A DNA stretch of 64,000 nucleotides, from positions 1 to 64,000 of the forward strand of contig JADGJL010000020.1 of the NCBI GenBank assembly GCA_027600665.1, given 5' to 3'. The notes under the pieces were generated by a model that was not told the origin of the DNA, did no database searches, and saw nothing but the letters and a program-made list of their open reading frames with translations. This DNA comes from Irineochytrium annulatum (Eukaryota > Chytridiomycota > Chytridiomycetes > Chytridiales > Chytridiaceae). Both the position numbers and the translations under genes were made by a program. Shown piece by piece: positions 35,185 through 48,600 of this stretch. The number at the start of each line of letters is the position of its first letter. Position 1 is the first letter of the stretch.

Positions 35185-38100
35185 ATGAACTTTCTGCCTG
35201 CGGGCATTCAGAAGCGGCTAGCACTGTTTCTGGTCAGGCGGGCAATCGGTCAGTTTCTGGATTCCGAGCTCGATCTCGACAATCTCGACTTGCAGCTCGG
35301 GAATGGGAAAGTGAAGCTCAGAGACCTGGGACTTAACCTGCAGGTCTGTATTTAATGCTTGATGGCAAGACTTTTACGCTTGCTTGCTTCATAGTTGCTC
35401 AATGAGCTGTGCCTGAGCCACAATCTGCCGTTCGAGATTGCGAGGGGATCTATTGGCGAAATCACGGCCACGGTTCCTTGGACGAATCTCTGGTCAGGCA
35501 ACTGCAGTTTGGAGATAGCGGACTTGAAGGTATCTGCTGTCAAGCAACTTTCGCGTGTCGCCACACGTGGTGTTAATCGCTTGCACAGGTCGATATTCAG
35601 CCGCGGCCACCATTGGCATATGGTAAAGGAGCACTTGTTTGGTTTAACTCACACAGACTACTCAGTAGGAACAGACAGCATAGGCAACGAGGAGTCTCAC
35701 ATCCTCTCCTCCTCGATCCACTTCGCTGGCGACTTCCTCCGCAGCGAGCTCTCCGACGACGAGCTCGCGGCATCGGAGACCTCTGATGCCGCCGATGCCC
35801 CATCTTCAACCGGATTCCGCATTAACGGCCTCCACGTCATCGCGAAGCTTATTGACCGCGTCTTGTCCACAGTGCAGTTTACTTCGACAAACACGCTCGT
35901 GCGGCTAATACGGGCCGAAACGTCGCATTCGTTGGATTTTAATGTGCCTTATATTACGTATTTGGATGAAACGTCGAATGGGGAGGAGGGCGAAGCTGGA
36001 TCGGCGACTGCAGATGGAGGGGACGCTACTCACGGCGTTAGCGGTATCCTTCCGACGTCGCTTCAGCGCTCTATAAAGTTCAACGGTGTCTCGATAGCTC
36101 TGACCCGCTACTATTGGGCGGAGCCGGTCGGTGGGGTAGCCGTCGCGGATCAGGACATCTTCGCCCACACCTTCCGCATGCCGAACTCTCCGTCCGTAGC
36201 GCGGCAAGCGCGCGCGTTATTCTCGACGTCGCTGAAGGATGGGGAAAACCAGATCAACGTTAAGGCGGTATACGACGTGGCGGGGTACGAGGCCGCGAAG
36301 GATGCGATGTATATGACGGCCACCGAGAGTCTTTTGGCGGAGAGCGCGGCATTTTCGAGCAACGTGACGCCGACGTGGGAGGTGGAGGTGCTGCTGCGGT
36401 CTTGCATCGGGGTGGTGTCGTCCGGGGATATTGGGGCGTTGAGGGAACTTTTTGAGGCGTTTGCGACTGTGCCGCTGGATGATACTGGGAAAAATGAGGA
36501 GTATGGTGCGTAGGGTTACCGTGTTACCTGCCGGATGGCTTACTTTGTGGCAGATTCGGAGGAGGACGATGATTCGCAGCCCGAGAAGGGCTCATCAGAC
36601 GCGTTCAAGGTGAAAGTATCGATTGCCTCGGCGGCCGTGTTCCTCTTTGACGGTGGTATACCGGACCTGGCGGCCCTGTGCTCCTATTTTTTCAAGGATC
36701 TGGGAGCAAGGACCGATGAACCAGCATTGTCGCAGTCACATTACCGGTTCGACGTTAGGGATGTTAGCGCGACCCTAATCGGGTCGGAGGGCGGGACTAC
36801 CTTGACGTTATCAATACTCGACATCGGGTTGTCGGAATTCGATTGTAAGCTTGCGCTTGGGGTCATGATCCGGGCTGATCTGTTGCAGATGCAACGGGGA
36901 CTTTGCAAAGGCTTATACAAATTGGGGTTCCGACACCGGGCTCGATTGCGGGTACGTTTGAGGCGGCCGTTGACGATTGGGAGGGGACGACACGACTCTT
37001 CGACGGGTCTTCGGACCGCGTCGTCGTTACCGCCAAGCGGAGAATGTCTCAGGGGAATCAAAGCATGTCCTGCTCGGTGGTAGTACCGCCCATGACAGTT
37101 TTTGCGAGTCTCGAAGCGGCCGAGCGGCTAGGGCGTCGGTTGCGAGCATTTACGCAGTCTTTTGGTGACATTGATAGGTAAAATCGCACGAGATGGTTTG
37201 ATTTAGTACTTACGTTTGCTTAGAAAGGATTACGGGCAGGTCAGGAATGCCGATGTCGTCTTAATGTGTGTTAAAGTTGCATAAAGGAAACCCCGACCCC
37301 GACGCCAAAGCTTGACGTTAAGATCCTTCGCATCCGGATCTGGCTCGTTGTTGCAAGCGCACAGTCGAGCTTTAAGAGGTTAGATCTTCTTATTTGTCTT
37401 TCTACTTCAGTTTATGCTTACAACGTTCAGCAACTTCCCCGAGAAGATAGTTATTGACATCAACAATCTCCGAATCGCGACAACAGACCGATTTGCGGCT
37501 TTTGCTGATAACCCCCGAGACGGTCTCGTCGTTTCCATCGAAAAGCTCGGCGCCTCATTGGCCTCCCCTTCTAAAACCCCACACCGTACGTTCTCTCATC
37601 TTTTTAGTATCTTACCATGCTAATGAAAATGAAAAATAGGATACAACGTAAAGCCGTTCCTTGTCTTCGCGACAACGACCCAGCACGCCTGCATCCGCAG
37701 CCGGATCATCTTCAGGCCAGACGGGGAATCTAAGCTCCTTATCCGCGAGCCCCTGTCGCCGAGTTACGATCAAGATGAGGATTCCACGGGTTATGGCTTT
37801 CAGAGTTGGTATGATATCGGTGGAGGGGGTAAGAAGAAGGAGAATGACGCGGAGGGAGAGCCGGCCGGGCGGTTCATGGAGGATGTAGCGTTTGGGGAAT
37901 GTGTAAGGCTTAAAACTTTCTGTTTGACGTTTTTATTGTCCCAAAACACTCACTTGCCCATTTCAGGCAGTCGCGATCGACGTCAGTGTTGTATCATGTG
38001 AACTGCACTTCGAAAAGGCGGATTACGATACCGTGTTACTCCTGACAAACAGTCTCTCGTTGTTTGGCTCCCGGAACGGGCCTGAAGATCTAAAGAGTCT

Positions 38101-41100
38101 TGCCACGTCGGGCACGTTGGAGCGAAGCGAGTTAAGACGAAATGCAAGAAGTGGTGTCTTGATGGAGCTGAAGTGTGGATCTGGTAGAATTGGCGTAGTT
38201 TCTTGTCAATGTATTCTTACTGCACACGTAGCTAATTTCAATCTACATACGTCAACTGCTGGCGGGTACGCTGTACAGTTGCGGGATGTCGACGCCCTGA
38301 CATGCTCCGGCACGCCAAACCTGGTAGGTTATAGAGTTTGTCCGATTGTAAACGATAGGGTGTATGCACTGATGGCCAACACAGCCAGACTTCGCTCTCC
38401 GAGCTAAGTGCGGTGACGTCCGCCTCCTAAACCTTGCGGATGGTGTGGTTAGCACAGCGAAAAGTATACTAGCTGATTTGGTAAGGAGTACATTACATGT
38501 GTAAATGAGGTAACGGAGATGGTAAACCCTAGGCAAGGCCCGCACTGAATCTGTCTGTGGTGTTGACCTCGGACAAGGAAATCGACTTGAAGGAAACGTC
38601 CGTTGTTGTGGGGCTTTCGGGCTTAGTTATTAAGACGGTTCTTGGCGAGGCGATGATAAATGACCTTAGCAAATTCTTCAAAGAACCCGCAGAGGTTTGA
38701 AAATGGTGCCCCCCTCCAACGCCGTTTATTATTTACGCACAGATTGTTCTGCCCGAAGTCACTGACAGGGTGACGAGACTAAACGCGTCGTTCGATGACG
38801 TGCGGCTCGATTACTCGGCGAGTGCTGTGGATTCACGGGTGATGTTCGTAGTGGAAAAGTTAAAGGTTGGTTGATTGCCCTATTGCCACATATGTTGACG
38901 AGGATGTACAGTTGACAACCAACGTGATACCGGGATCTCCGACCTTTGGCGCTAAAGTTGTTCTAACGAAAGGCTTTGTATACCTGCTTGAGGGGGCCTA
39001 TTTCGACAGGGGCATCGAGGAGTTGGTAAATACCGGCACGCAGAGGTCCCACAAGACTCACATTCCTTCAGCTGGATAAGTTCGCTCTCGTCGCGACTTT
39101 GGACTTTGTTGACGCTTCCGTGCGGACAAATGAAGGGGAGCTGTCCCCGAAGTTTGAGGTCGGATAAGCTTGCAAGAAATGCAAATTCACTGGCTTTTAG
39201 ATTGAGGTCACTGACCGGCAAATCACGATTGACACGTGCGCTGACTCCTTTGAGACCATCCTGAAAGTTTTTAAGTTTGTCGGGCAGGGAAGGCGTGTGC
39301 CGGTTCCGGCAAATGCACCACAAAGGTTGTGTTCGTCGTTTATCTCTATCTAATAAAGTGTAGAGAGCCGTCCATGCCTTACAGCGTTGAGGATTCAGAC
39401 TCGCAGCAAGACATTTTGGGTGCGTGCAAAGGCCTCTTGCTAGCAAGATGCTAAAGCGCAGTTATAGCGAACCTCGAAGAAGTTTTTAGCCACCCGGGAA
39501 CAGCTCAGCCGCGGCAACCGTTCTACCCAAGCTCTGAAAACGATCTGCTGTCGTGGGACGACTCGACAGACAAGGACGACTGCATTCTTATTGGTTCAGA
39601 GACGAGTCAGAAGGGAGGCAGCGCTTTTACAGGTGACGTGGTGTACGTGTATGACTCAGTAGACTCCTTCATGATCTCGGAGGACCACTTCGCGCTCGCG
39701 GGCCGGACTAACGATGAGGCCGCGACGGAAGAAGAGTGAGCGAAACCTCGGCTTTGTTTCGAGAAGAGTTGTGCTAAACTGATTCACTTTATTCCAAAAA
39801 TCTATTGTATTAGGAGCACGAATATCGTGCGACTACGCATCAAAGACGTAGACGTAACTTGGCGCATCTTCGACGGTAGCGATTGGAACGCTTTAAAGCC
39901 GGGTCGCAAAGTTAACGTAACCCAGCCAAGGTCAAGTGACAGGCCCTCTGACAACGAGGAGTTTGACTTCGAGGATGTCTCCAACTCGAGCTCATCTGTA
40001 AAGTCTGGCGACGGCCCTTCGAGCACGGGTGCGGAGCGGTCACAGAGGGCGGAAGAGAATGGCAGCAGTCGATCCAAAAGCTCGCGCATCGAGTTCAGGA
40101 CTTTTAAGATCACCGTCGAGCTCGATACGTACCCCGAAGATTCGGTCTGCGCTTCGAGGCTTCTGTTGGTCGTGAGAGACTTTGAAATCATCGATAATGT
40201 CCGGACATCTCTTTGGAGAAAGTTCCTCGCCCACATGAGACCCGACTCGGACGACCGGCCACGAGAAACTGAGTCGGACATGATAAGGCTTGAGCTTGTA
40301 AACGTCAGACCGAACCCGTCAAAGAGTCCAGCCGAAGAATCTCGGCTCAAAGTTAGTATTATGGTATGCAATGGTTATATCTTACAAAAGCTAGGTTCGT
40401 CTGCTGCCCCTTCGCCTGCATGTGGACCAGGATGCCCTTAGCTGCCTAATACGGTTTTTCACCAGTGTTGGATCGGCCGGAGATCCCGCACCAGGGGCGT
40501 CCGATGGCCCCTTCTTCCGTAAGTCTGACGTACCTTTGTTGACCACTAACGCCGGATAAGAGCTGGTTGAGTTCTACCCGATCCTGATGAAGATCGATTA
40601 CAAGCCGAAACATATCGACTACACGAACCTAAAGGACGGCAATTTGATCGAGATTTTGAACTTCTTCCACCTCGATGGTGCCGAGATGACGTTGCGCGAC
40701 ATCCGGATGACGGGCGTGAAGGGGTGGAGCCGATTGGTGGATAACCTCATCAGGGAATGGCTGCCGCATATTCGAAATACGCAGGTTCCGCGCGTTATGT
40801 CTGGGGTCTCGAGCGTGAAGACTTTTGTCAACCTAGGAGCGGGCATTGCCGACCTTATCCTTCTTCCTATCGAGCAGTATCGCAAGGACGGGAGAATCAT
40901 TAAAGGTATATCACACTCTTTATTCAAATGAGAAGTCCGCCCGTCGATCCAACCTGATACGTACATGTAGGATTGCAAAAAGGTGTGAAATCGTTTGCGA
41001 AAGCGGCGACGATGGAGACTCTTCGGCTTGGTACTCGTTTGGCCGTTGGGACCCAGGTGCTACTGGAACACGCGGATGAGATTCTATCCTTTGACACCAA

Positions 41101-41465
41101 AGGCGGGGATGGGGACGATGTGGATCAGTTGAGCAAATTCGCTGAGCAGCCGCGGGACATCAGGGAGGGGTTGGAGCTCGGTCTGCATAGCATGAAGAAG
41201 AACATCGGGTCTGCCGCAAAAACGATACTTGCCGTGCCAATGGAGGTGTATGAACGGACCGGAGCTCAGGTATTACCCGTATGCAGCGATCGTTGATTAA
41301 CTTTACTTAAAGGGGACGGCTCGAGCCGTCATTCGCGCTGTGCCCGTCGCGGTGCTCAAACCGATGATTGGGGCGACGGAGGCGGTCTCAAAAACATTAA
41401 TTGGATTACAAAATTCCATTGAACCCTCAAAACGTCTCCAACAAGAGGACAAGTATAAAGGGTAG
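35185..41465 (+). CDS. ATG2: Autophagy-related lipid-transfer protein Atg2
   Basis: Twenty-four exons: 35185-35343, 35395-35529, 35589-35622, 35657-36505, 36554-36844, 36889-37177, 37224-37239, 37287-37378, 37431-37585, 37640-37902, 37967-38323, 38385-38480, 38533-38694, 38743-38865, 38912-39025, 39072-39158, 39201-39325, 39364-39419, 39468-39735, 39814-40351, 40395-40518, 40561-40905, 40971-41269, 41313-41465. The sum is exactly 1,710 codons. Atg2 bridges ER and phagophore and moves phospholipid. The chorein-like N-terminus (IQKRLALFLVRRAIGQFL, then VPWTNLW) and the conserved C-terminal segments (LPLRLHVDQDALSCLIRFF, FYPILMKIDYKPKHIDY, IADLILLPIEQYRKDGR, GLQKGVKSFA) are clear. The middle is less conserved and acidic/serine-rich near 39.5-40.1 kb. 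One exon (37224-37239) is only 16 nt. Confidence 0.93.
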
Positions 41466-41667
41466 CTTGTGTATGAAATGTAAAAAAAATATAGTAAAAC
41501 GCGAAAGTAAGGTGGTTAGGCAAAAGTGCGCTCGAACACGACGATGACGTGCAACCGCAATGACGTAGGTTGTCAAAACTTCTTCAAGCATCTCATAACG
41601 CCACGACACCTTTCAACCGCGCCCCATCTCATCGATCTCCTACCCACTGCCGCTGACTAGTCCAATC

Positions 41668-42999
41668 ATGGCCGATTCTTTGCTTTCCTTTGCATTGCGT
41701 TTTCCTCAGGCCGCCCGTTGGCTTTGGTTGGCATACGACCTCGACGCTTTAATTTCTAATATTCAATTAGGGATACCAATCTAAAGGTTCAACGATACTT
41801 GGCCAGCTTAAGCCCCGATGTTAGACAAAATGTTATTGCTGCCGTTCAGTGGATGGCGGCGTTCATTGTTTCCATGTTTAGGTATGTGGTTGATTTCAAG
41901 CACACGTGAGGTATTGTAATAAGAGTGTTCTATTGTCATTAGGATCTGGATAAACATGTACGACTTTATTATGGGCCTGTCGCTTGTCGGGCCGGTGGAA
42001 GCATGGTCACAACCGCCGGACTTTATATTGCGTCCTGTGGCTGGTTTTATCCTTTTTTTATTTCCGATGGATGGCGAGTGGAGTCACGCGGTCTCGCAAG
42101 AGCTGGCGAAAGAGTCATCACGTGTTTTGTTTATCGCCAACAAAGGGATTTTATGTAGGTATTTATCGATAAAGCGGTGAACTAACTAGCTTGTCAGCTT
42201 TAGATGCAGTTCCTTTGGTTGCTTCCATATTTTTGAAGACTGGCCGACTACCTCGCCGGCAGTCTGATCCTTATCGTAAGACGAAGGTAGCCGTAGTCGC
42301 TTTATCTGACTGGAGCTAGATTTCAAGATCCCAGTTTGGAAGCACCTCTTAGAATATCTTGGCGCCTTTCCTGAGAATCCTGAAACGACTATGCTGGTGA
42401 TGTCTGTGGGACACACTGTATTGATGCATCCTGGCGGCCGGCGAGAGAGCTTCAGGAAGAAGGACGATCCACCTCTTTCTATACTTTGGAACAAAGAGCG
42501 GAACGCCTTCATAAATTTGGCGCTTGCTCATTCGTACGCAATTTGCCCCGTTGGTACCGTCGGCACGACCGACATGACGCGGGTTATAATGGATGTAAAG
42601 ATCGACCCGTTCCTGTGGCTACTGCGCGACACGCGTGGCGACATAAGCACCATCCCACTCATCATTCCGCGCTCGTACGAGAAGCTGTACATGAAAGCCG
42701 GCCCTTTACTTCGCCGACATGATTTTTCAGCAATCGATGCGGTTGCTTCTGGAGTTGACCCTGCAGTTGCGTTGGAGATGGGACGAGAAACGGTGGAGAG
42801 TTGTGTGCGCCTGGCGATAGCTGGCGCCAGGGATAAGCAGGCTTCTGATCCACAGCGGTTTCTTCTCGAATCGCTTTTTGAAGCTATTGAAGGAGGGAAG
42901 CAAGTAGCGAAGGAGTTTCGGGAGAAGTTTGAGGCGGGGCTGGCAAGTGCTGATAATGTGGAGCCTCTTTCGGAGGGAGCGCGAAGGCGGAGAGATTAA
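41668..42999 (+). CDS. TMEM68/DGAT2-like acyltransferase-family protein with altered HX5D motif
   Basis: Five exons: 41668-41726, 41771-41881, 41943-42154, 42198-42275, 42320-42999; 379 residues. An N-terminal hydrophobic hairpin (VIAAVQWMAAFIVSMF; NMYDFIMGLSLVG) precedes the acyltransferase region. The part after it is typical of the diacylglycerol acyltransferase/TMEM68 superfamily: HPGGRRESFRK matches the PGG-R glycerolipid motif, followed by LALAHSYAICPVGTVG. The earlier motif usually written NH-x5-D reads ANKGILSLDAVPL here, so lysine stands where the catalytic histidine is expected. The intron at 42155-42197 interrupts this motif (between GIL and SLD), but the lysine codon itself lies inside exon 3. 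Either the enzyme is inactive or it works differently. The C-terminus is charged and helical. Confidence 0.75.
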
Positions 43000-43117
43000 A
43001 CGTTTAGAAAAAAAAGGAGCCTCATATTGCTTATTAAATATCTACTGGATTTTGTGTGTAATGTCTGCTATCGGCTGAGGAAATCTACGACGGTTTTCGA
43101 GCCTTCCACTGTCATAT

Positions 43118-45529
43118 TCACGCGGCGTCACGCACTTCCGCAAATACACTGCCAACGGCGTTGGCTCCATCATGAAAACATGCTTTCAACACAGCCATAG
43201 CGGTGGCAACGGCTAAATAATACATAAATTATAAGACGCGCCTACAAACCGACTCACCTTTCCTATCTGTTTTTGAAAGGAAGCTGACCAGCAGAGATAT
43301 CCTGGACGCTTTGGAAATCCAGGTAAAGTAATCTAGCGCGACTTCCGGATGATCTTACCACGAACAAAGTGAGTCGTAACTCACAGGAAATTAAGCCATA
43401 CCGGCGGTCAAGTCGCACACCACCCGAAGCACTTCCGAGAACAAATCTGCAGAGCTAAGGTTGCCGATGAATTTTGACAGTTGCTCTGGGGGTGTTCGCA
43501 GTATAAATTGGGTCCGCAAGGCTTTATCAAGCCTGCAAGATCTCCACTCACTCTCAAAATCGTACGACGTCTTCGTACTTTTCAGCTGGAGCGCCATTTT
43601 AGTGAGGAGAATATAAAACTTCGCTAACCATTCCGCAGTCCACTATAGGCTTAAGTTTCAAAGCTTGCCGCTTAACTTGTTTACCGCCAGCGCCTTCCTC
43701 TCCTCCGTCCGCCTTCACTTCCGTGCTTTGCACGTGCGGTGCGTCAGCCTCATCGGCAGGCACACTGGGGTTCAAAGCCAGTCCCACCGGTGCCGGAGGG
43801 TCAGCTCTTATTGACTTTGGTGACAGCCGCTCCCTGATCTCGATAATACCCTCATGCGCTCGATCTCCAGCAAAGCCACCCGGGTTGCCTCCGCTCCCTC
43901 GTGGAATCAACACTTGATAATCTGGCAAGCGTCTGTCTACAGGGGCACTCGAAAAATGTGCGCCGGAAGCGTATGCAGGCATTTTCCCCTTCAAATGGAA
44001 AGGAATGCGGAGTTCTGCCGAATCATCAGCCTCCGATTCCGAATCACCGTCCACCTCTAGTATTTTGACTTTTGTTCCTTGCTTGCGGGTTGATGGGGGT
44101 TCTGTGAGGTGCGAGCCATCTGCCTTTTCGGTGGCCCGGCTGAGCAGTGCTTTCGATTCCGCGTCTGAAGGGTCGAGGTCTGTCGCCGCTTTCACGTCGC
44201 TCCCCTCATCCGCGTCTGCTTCAACTATTTTCAATTTTGTCCCTTGGGTACGAGTCGACGAGAGTTCCGTGATGTGAAGGCTCTCCACCATTTCGGTCGC
44301 CTGACTGAGTAGTGCCGTCGCCTCCTTGTCTGAAGGGTCGAGGTCTACTGCCGCCTTCGCGTCACTTATTGCCTCTATATACCGGCCGCGCTTAATTCGC
44401 GCAGCGGCACGGCGCAGATACGCTTTTAAGTTATAACTTGGGTCGTTTATAAGCAGGGCCTCTTTAGACAATGTAAGTGATGCGCAAAGTGAATAAAAAA
44501 GCGAGAACAAAAAAATTCGACTTACCTCCAGCGTCTACCTCAGCCTTCTCGAATTGATTTAGCTTCAAGTAAGCGAGGGACCTGTTCGCATACAAATTCG
44601 CAGCCTGCCGAAGTAGTAAACTCCTAGTGTAGAAGTCGACCTGCATAACAGATATTTTTTAGGGTCCAGTGACTAGGTATTTCCCACTTACAGCGTCTTG
44701 ATAGTCCCCCGCTTTATAACATTCGTTTCCCTTGACTTTCTCCGCCTCGGCCAAGTAACATCTCTCCTCCAGCGGTAGAGTTCCCACATCCGGCATATTA
44801 ACAGGGATTCGGGAGTTTTCCGGCGTGAAGGGAGATATCCGCGTCCTTCCAATCGCTTCATTCAAAGTGGACTCCGCATCAAGCTTGTTCAATTCCTCCT
44901 CGACACTGAATTTATCCCATGTTTTGTAATCGCGTGGGACTGAACTCTTCACCGTCTTTAACACGACGAGCGGTTTGTTTGCTGCTGCATCCTGAATAAT
45001 TGCCGCCTGCTTCTCCGCAGAAGGGGCGCAGACGGCATGCTCCGCGGAGAAGCGTATAGGAGGCAGTGGCCCATCAACCGAGAAGAACTCCTTTATTTTT
45101 AACTTGTCGTCTGTCCCCTTAACGCCGCGTTGCCAAGAACATATGTCCTCTCTCACATCAGGCGGTGGCACGGAGGTGATAGCGGGCGGTGGTCCGAGGA
45201 GGTTATTCCTACATGCATTTAATGCCACACATCAGAACTGCAGTCCCTACCTTTCAAGCGCGCGGCTGTCCAAAGAATTTATACGGTCTTGAAATGCACT
45301 CTCCAAGTCGGGGTAAAGACCCTCCCTCCCGGACCTGTCCACATTAGCGGAGTCAGCGCTGATGAGTTTACTTGAGAATTCTGAGTAGATGGACGAGGTG
45401 TTTCACGTCGGTGCATTTGCTGACAAAAGCGTAGTCCAAATGCGTCACATCGTACTCTAGCGAGTCCTCCCTTATCGCCGCATCTCCAATTGTGAGTGTG
45501 TTCGCTAGACCATTGAGCAGCGTGGTCAT
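43118..45529 (-). CDS. SPAG1: SPAG1-like axonemal dynein assembly factor (TPR, RPAP3_C)
   Basis: Eight exons read right to left: 45372-45529, 45251-45334, 44692-45208, 44526-44640, 43629-44461, 43402-43585, 43258-43353, 43118-43212; 693 residues. SPAG1 (DNAAF13) is an HSP90 co-chaperone that preassembles dynein arms in the cytoplasm of ciliated cells. The N-terminal YAFVSKCTDVKHLVHLLRIL and PRDYKTWDKFSVEEEL match SPAG1. A TPR domain follows (EKVKGNECYKAGDYQDAV, LYANRSLAYLKLNQFEKAEVD, YIEAISDAKAAVDLDP). After a linker with an internal duplication comes an RPAP3_C-type domain (YDFESEWRSC, RTPPEQLSKFIGN, ISLLVSFLSKTDRK). No GTP-binding region is obvious. Confidence 0.9.
44030..44360 (-). repeat. 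165-nt (55-codon) tandem duplication inside SPAG1
   Basis: The segment from DLDPSD through LKI-EAD appears twice in a row with a period of exactly 165 nt; for example DLDPSDKEATALLSQATE and DLDPSDAESKALLSRATE, then TRTQGTKLKIVEAD and TRKQGTKVKILEVD. The copies sit just after the third TPR helix pair. Confidence 0.85.
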
Positions 45530-45630
45530 TTTGTGTTTAAAACTCCGCACTCGTGGCACTCAAAAGCCACTCGCACTCATACGAAATATTGCGATATATT
45601 ATTTACTTCCTGTGCTCTTCCCAGCACTTA

Positions 45631-48600
45631 TCACTGCTGTGCTTTCTTCAAAATGCGATTCCCTCGACCACCCAATTGCTGTGGGCGAGGGTACTGGCAA
45701 TAACGATCTCGGACGGAAGTAACTCGGAAAACACCTTCCTGCGATGTTGAAATGACGTACTGAGGAGCCTCAATGCCTGTCACCGTAAAGGTCTCGTCTG
45801 ATCTTAAATTCTTTGCCGAGGGCTGAGGGCTCAACTCCGATCTCAAGTATGTGAAGCTAAACGGTGGCTCCCCTTTGAAATCAATCGCGATTGCCGCCTC
45901 GTCGCCTTTTCGCACGTTAGTAACAACATTGATATCGGGAAGGTGTAAGTTACCTTCCCGAATGTCCTCAACAAGATCGTATCCACCATCCACAATAGCG
46001 CTCGGCAGGGTATGTATAACATGCGTTAAATTGGTGCGCGTGCAGCATTGCATTTTGTTGCAGATCTGCGTTACCGAAACGACTCCGGGATCCGAAGCAT
46101 ACAAGGTAAGCAGAGGATCAGAGATTAGTATCTCCTCCTGCTCCACTCCGTCGAACGTGTAATGAATGCGGAAGGGGGCGGTTCCCTGCATTGTGTAGGT
46201 TAAGATATCTCCGATACACATATGCGTTGGGCTCGACGATGCAATTTTGGCCACGTCGGAGACCTGAACGACTTTCGAGCTTTCACTCGAATCGGGATCA
46301 AACACTGTCTCACATCCGGTGGCATCGTGAACAAGAACCAACTTGATTTGATACTTCCCCGTTGTAACTAATGACGGAGGCCTATATTTCACAACGTGGT
46401 CCGTCAGGTTTGACAGGCGGACAACGTCGCGCGGCTGGCTCTCATGCTTCATCTCCAAAATCAATTCGAAGGGAGGAACACCTTGCAAATTGAACTCTAC
46501 ATCCCCGTCTCCATCCATTCCGAGACATTGAAATAGTTGATCCTGTCCGCTTGCGAACACTGCATTCGGCCTGCGCAAAACCGTCTGCTCAATAACGAGG
46601 GCATCTCCATGTTTCGATAAATCCACGTCCTTATAATTTCCGTCGGAAATGGATTGGAATGTGTACACGCGGTGACCATCACGCGTGGTATCAAGATTGA
46701 GCTTCGCTACCTTCGACGAGACCTTTTCTTCGATCTTCATCATTGTATCCCGCTGAAATATCGCCTGCCCTTCAATGTGATAAGAATATGACACGGAGAA
46801 TGGCGGTTTCCCCGAAAGAAGCAGTTCAACGTGATCGTCTACACCCTCGCATACGTTCTTACGAATAAAAGTTAAGTTTTTGTGCCTTTCATACTCCGTA
46901 GTAGGTATTTCAAGTCGAGGTTTTGGAACAAGAGTGACTGCGTAGAGTAAGATATCGTCCATGCCCACGCGTTTACCTTCGCAAATATTAGGCTCTGCGA
47001 TCGTGCCGGCGCAATGGCTATCTTTCATCTCAAAAATTTCATATACGCCTGGTTTATCGACCTATTATATCGTGAGAACGCCATATATACGAAACCCCCA
47101 ACTGTGATGAACATTTTATCGTCCCCGCTGATTTCACGAACTCCGGAATCGCCAATTCTACCGTACTTCACATGATACGGCCGTCTTCCAGTTGCGGATA
47201 CTGGGAGTTTGCTGGTGGAGCCTTCTAGCAACCGAACAGGGCGACGGCAGTCAAAACGGGCAGTGGGTCTGGTTGCCAAAACCTCGATTGTAACATCGGG
47301 TGTCTCCACCCTCCAACTGCAACCATTAGCATCGGTAATATCTTGCATCGTTCTTTTAGCGGCGATGTTACAGATGAGATAATACGAACCGATAAGATCC
47401 AAAATGTAGGTTCCCGGATTCTCAAGATGCGGTGTCGCAATACGAACTTGATCCTCCGTTATTCTCTTCCTGACAAACTGCTGCTTTGATGACTCGAACA
47501 TCAGCTCATAACGGAGTGTCCACGGGCCACTTCCTGATAGAGCAACAAAGAGCTCAACCAAGTCTCCGGAGCAAGCAACGTAGCGATTGGGACCGTCAAA
47601 ACGTGCATCTGATTGCGGATGGATGATTTGCGTGACCGTTACGTTATCTATAGCCACTCCGTCAATGTAGGTTGCATCCCCGACACGCTTAAACTCGTAC
47701 AAATATGTCCCGGGGAGTGAGGGCTTAAAAGCAAGCGTGTCTCGAAGTTTGTCGATCGTCTTCCGCTCTCGACGCCTTTCACCTCCGTAAACCTCATCAT
47801 ATTCGAGCCAAAACGGCGGCTCGCCGGTAAGCGACACATTCACCAAAGCACCGATGGCACCAACACAACTTTGCTCGATTGGTTGGGCGGAGACTGTGAC
47901 TGACGGTGGCAACGTCACTTGAACTAGACATGTACTCGGCAGCTCAACACTGCCTTCACAAAACTCGTCCGTGACTGCGTTTAAGACGTAATATCCTGGG
48001 GTGTCGATGGGGAAACTTGAGAATGACTTCGACACCTTTTGCACAAGTAGCTCATCGGCAACTTTTCCTTGCAAAAAGTCCTCCCGTGACTCCGACCGAG
48101 AAAAGTAGAGATCCCACGGGCCCGTTCCGTCGAAAGCGACATGTAACTCTGATCGGGATTCGTATCCGTCGCCACTTCGCATTTTGACGGAACCACAGTT
48201 GACGAAACGTGCCGTCGGACGTTTATGCGCTTCCACGACAAATTCCAGAGGTTCTGTATTTTCTTCAAATAAGGGGCGCTTCGTGTGTCCTCCGTACGAG
48301 ATGGTGTTGTTGATCCCGTCCTTCACCTCCACAATGCGAAGGCGGTATGGGCCTTCCGCCTCAAACCGCACCGTCGATAAAAGACTTTTGTGAACAGACC
48401 GTCCTTTCACCAGCACCTCCTTCGTCCCACTCGCTTTCACATCTTTATCGTCACTGAGAGGGTGGTCCACAGCCGCCGAGGTAAGCTCGAAAATCTGCGA
48501 TTCCTTTCCATCGAGCCGATAGTATTCGTAGACCACCGTCAGCGGCAGAGCACCAGTTGCGTCGATTGCCAAGTCGAAATCGGAATACACACATTTATGG

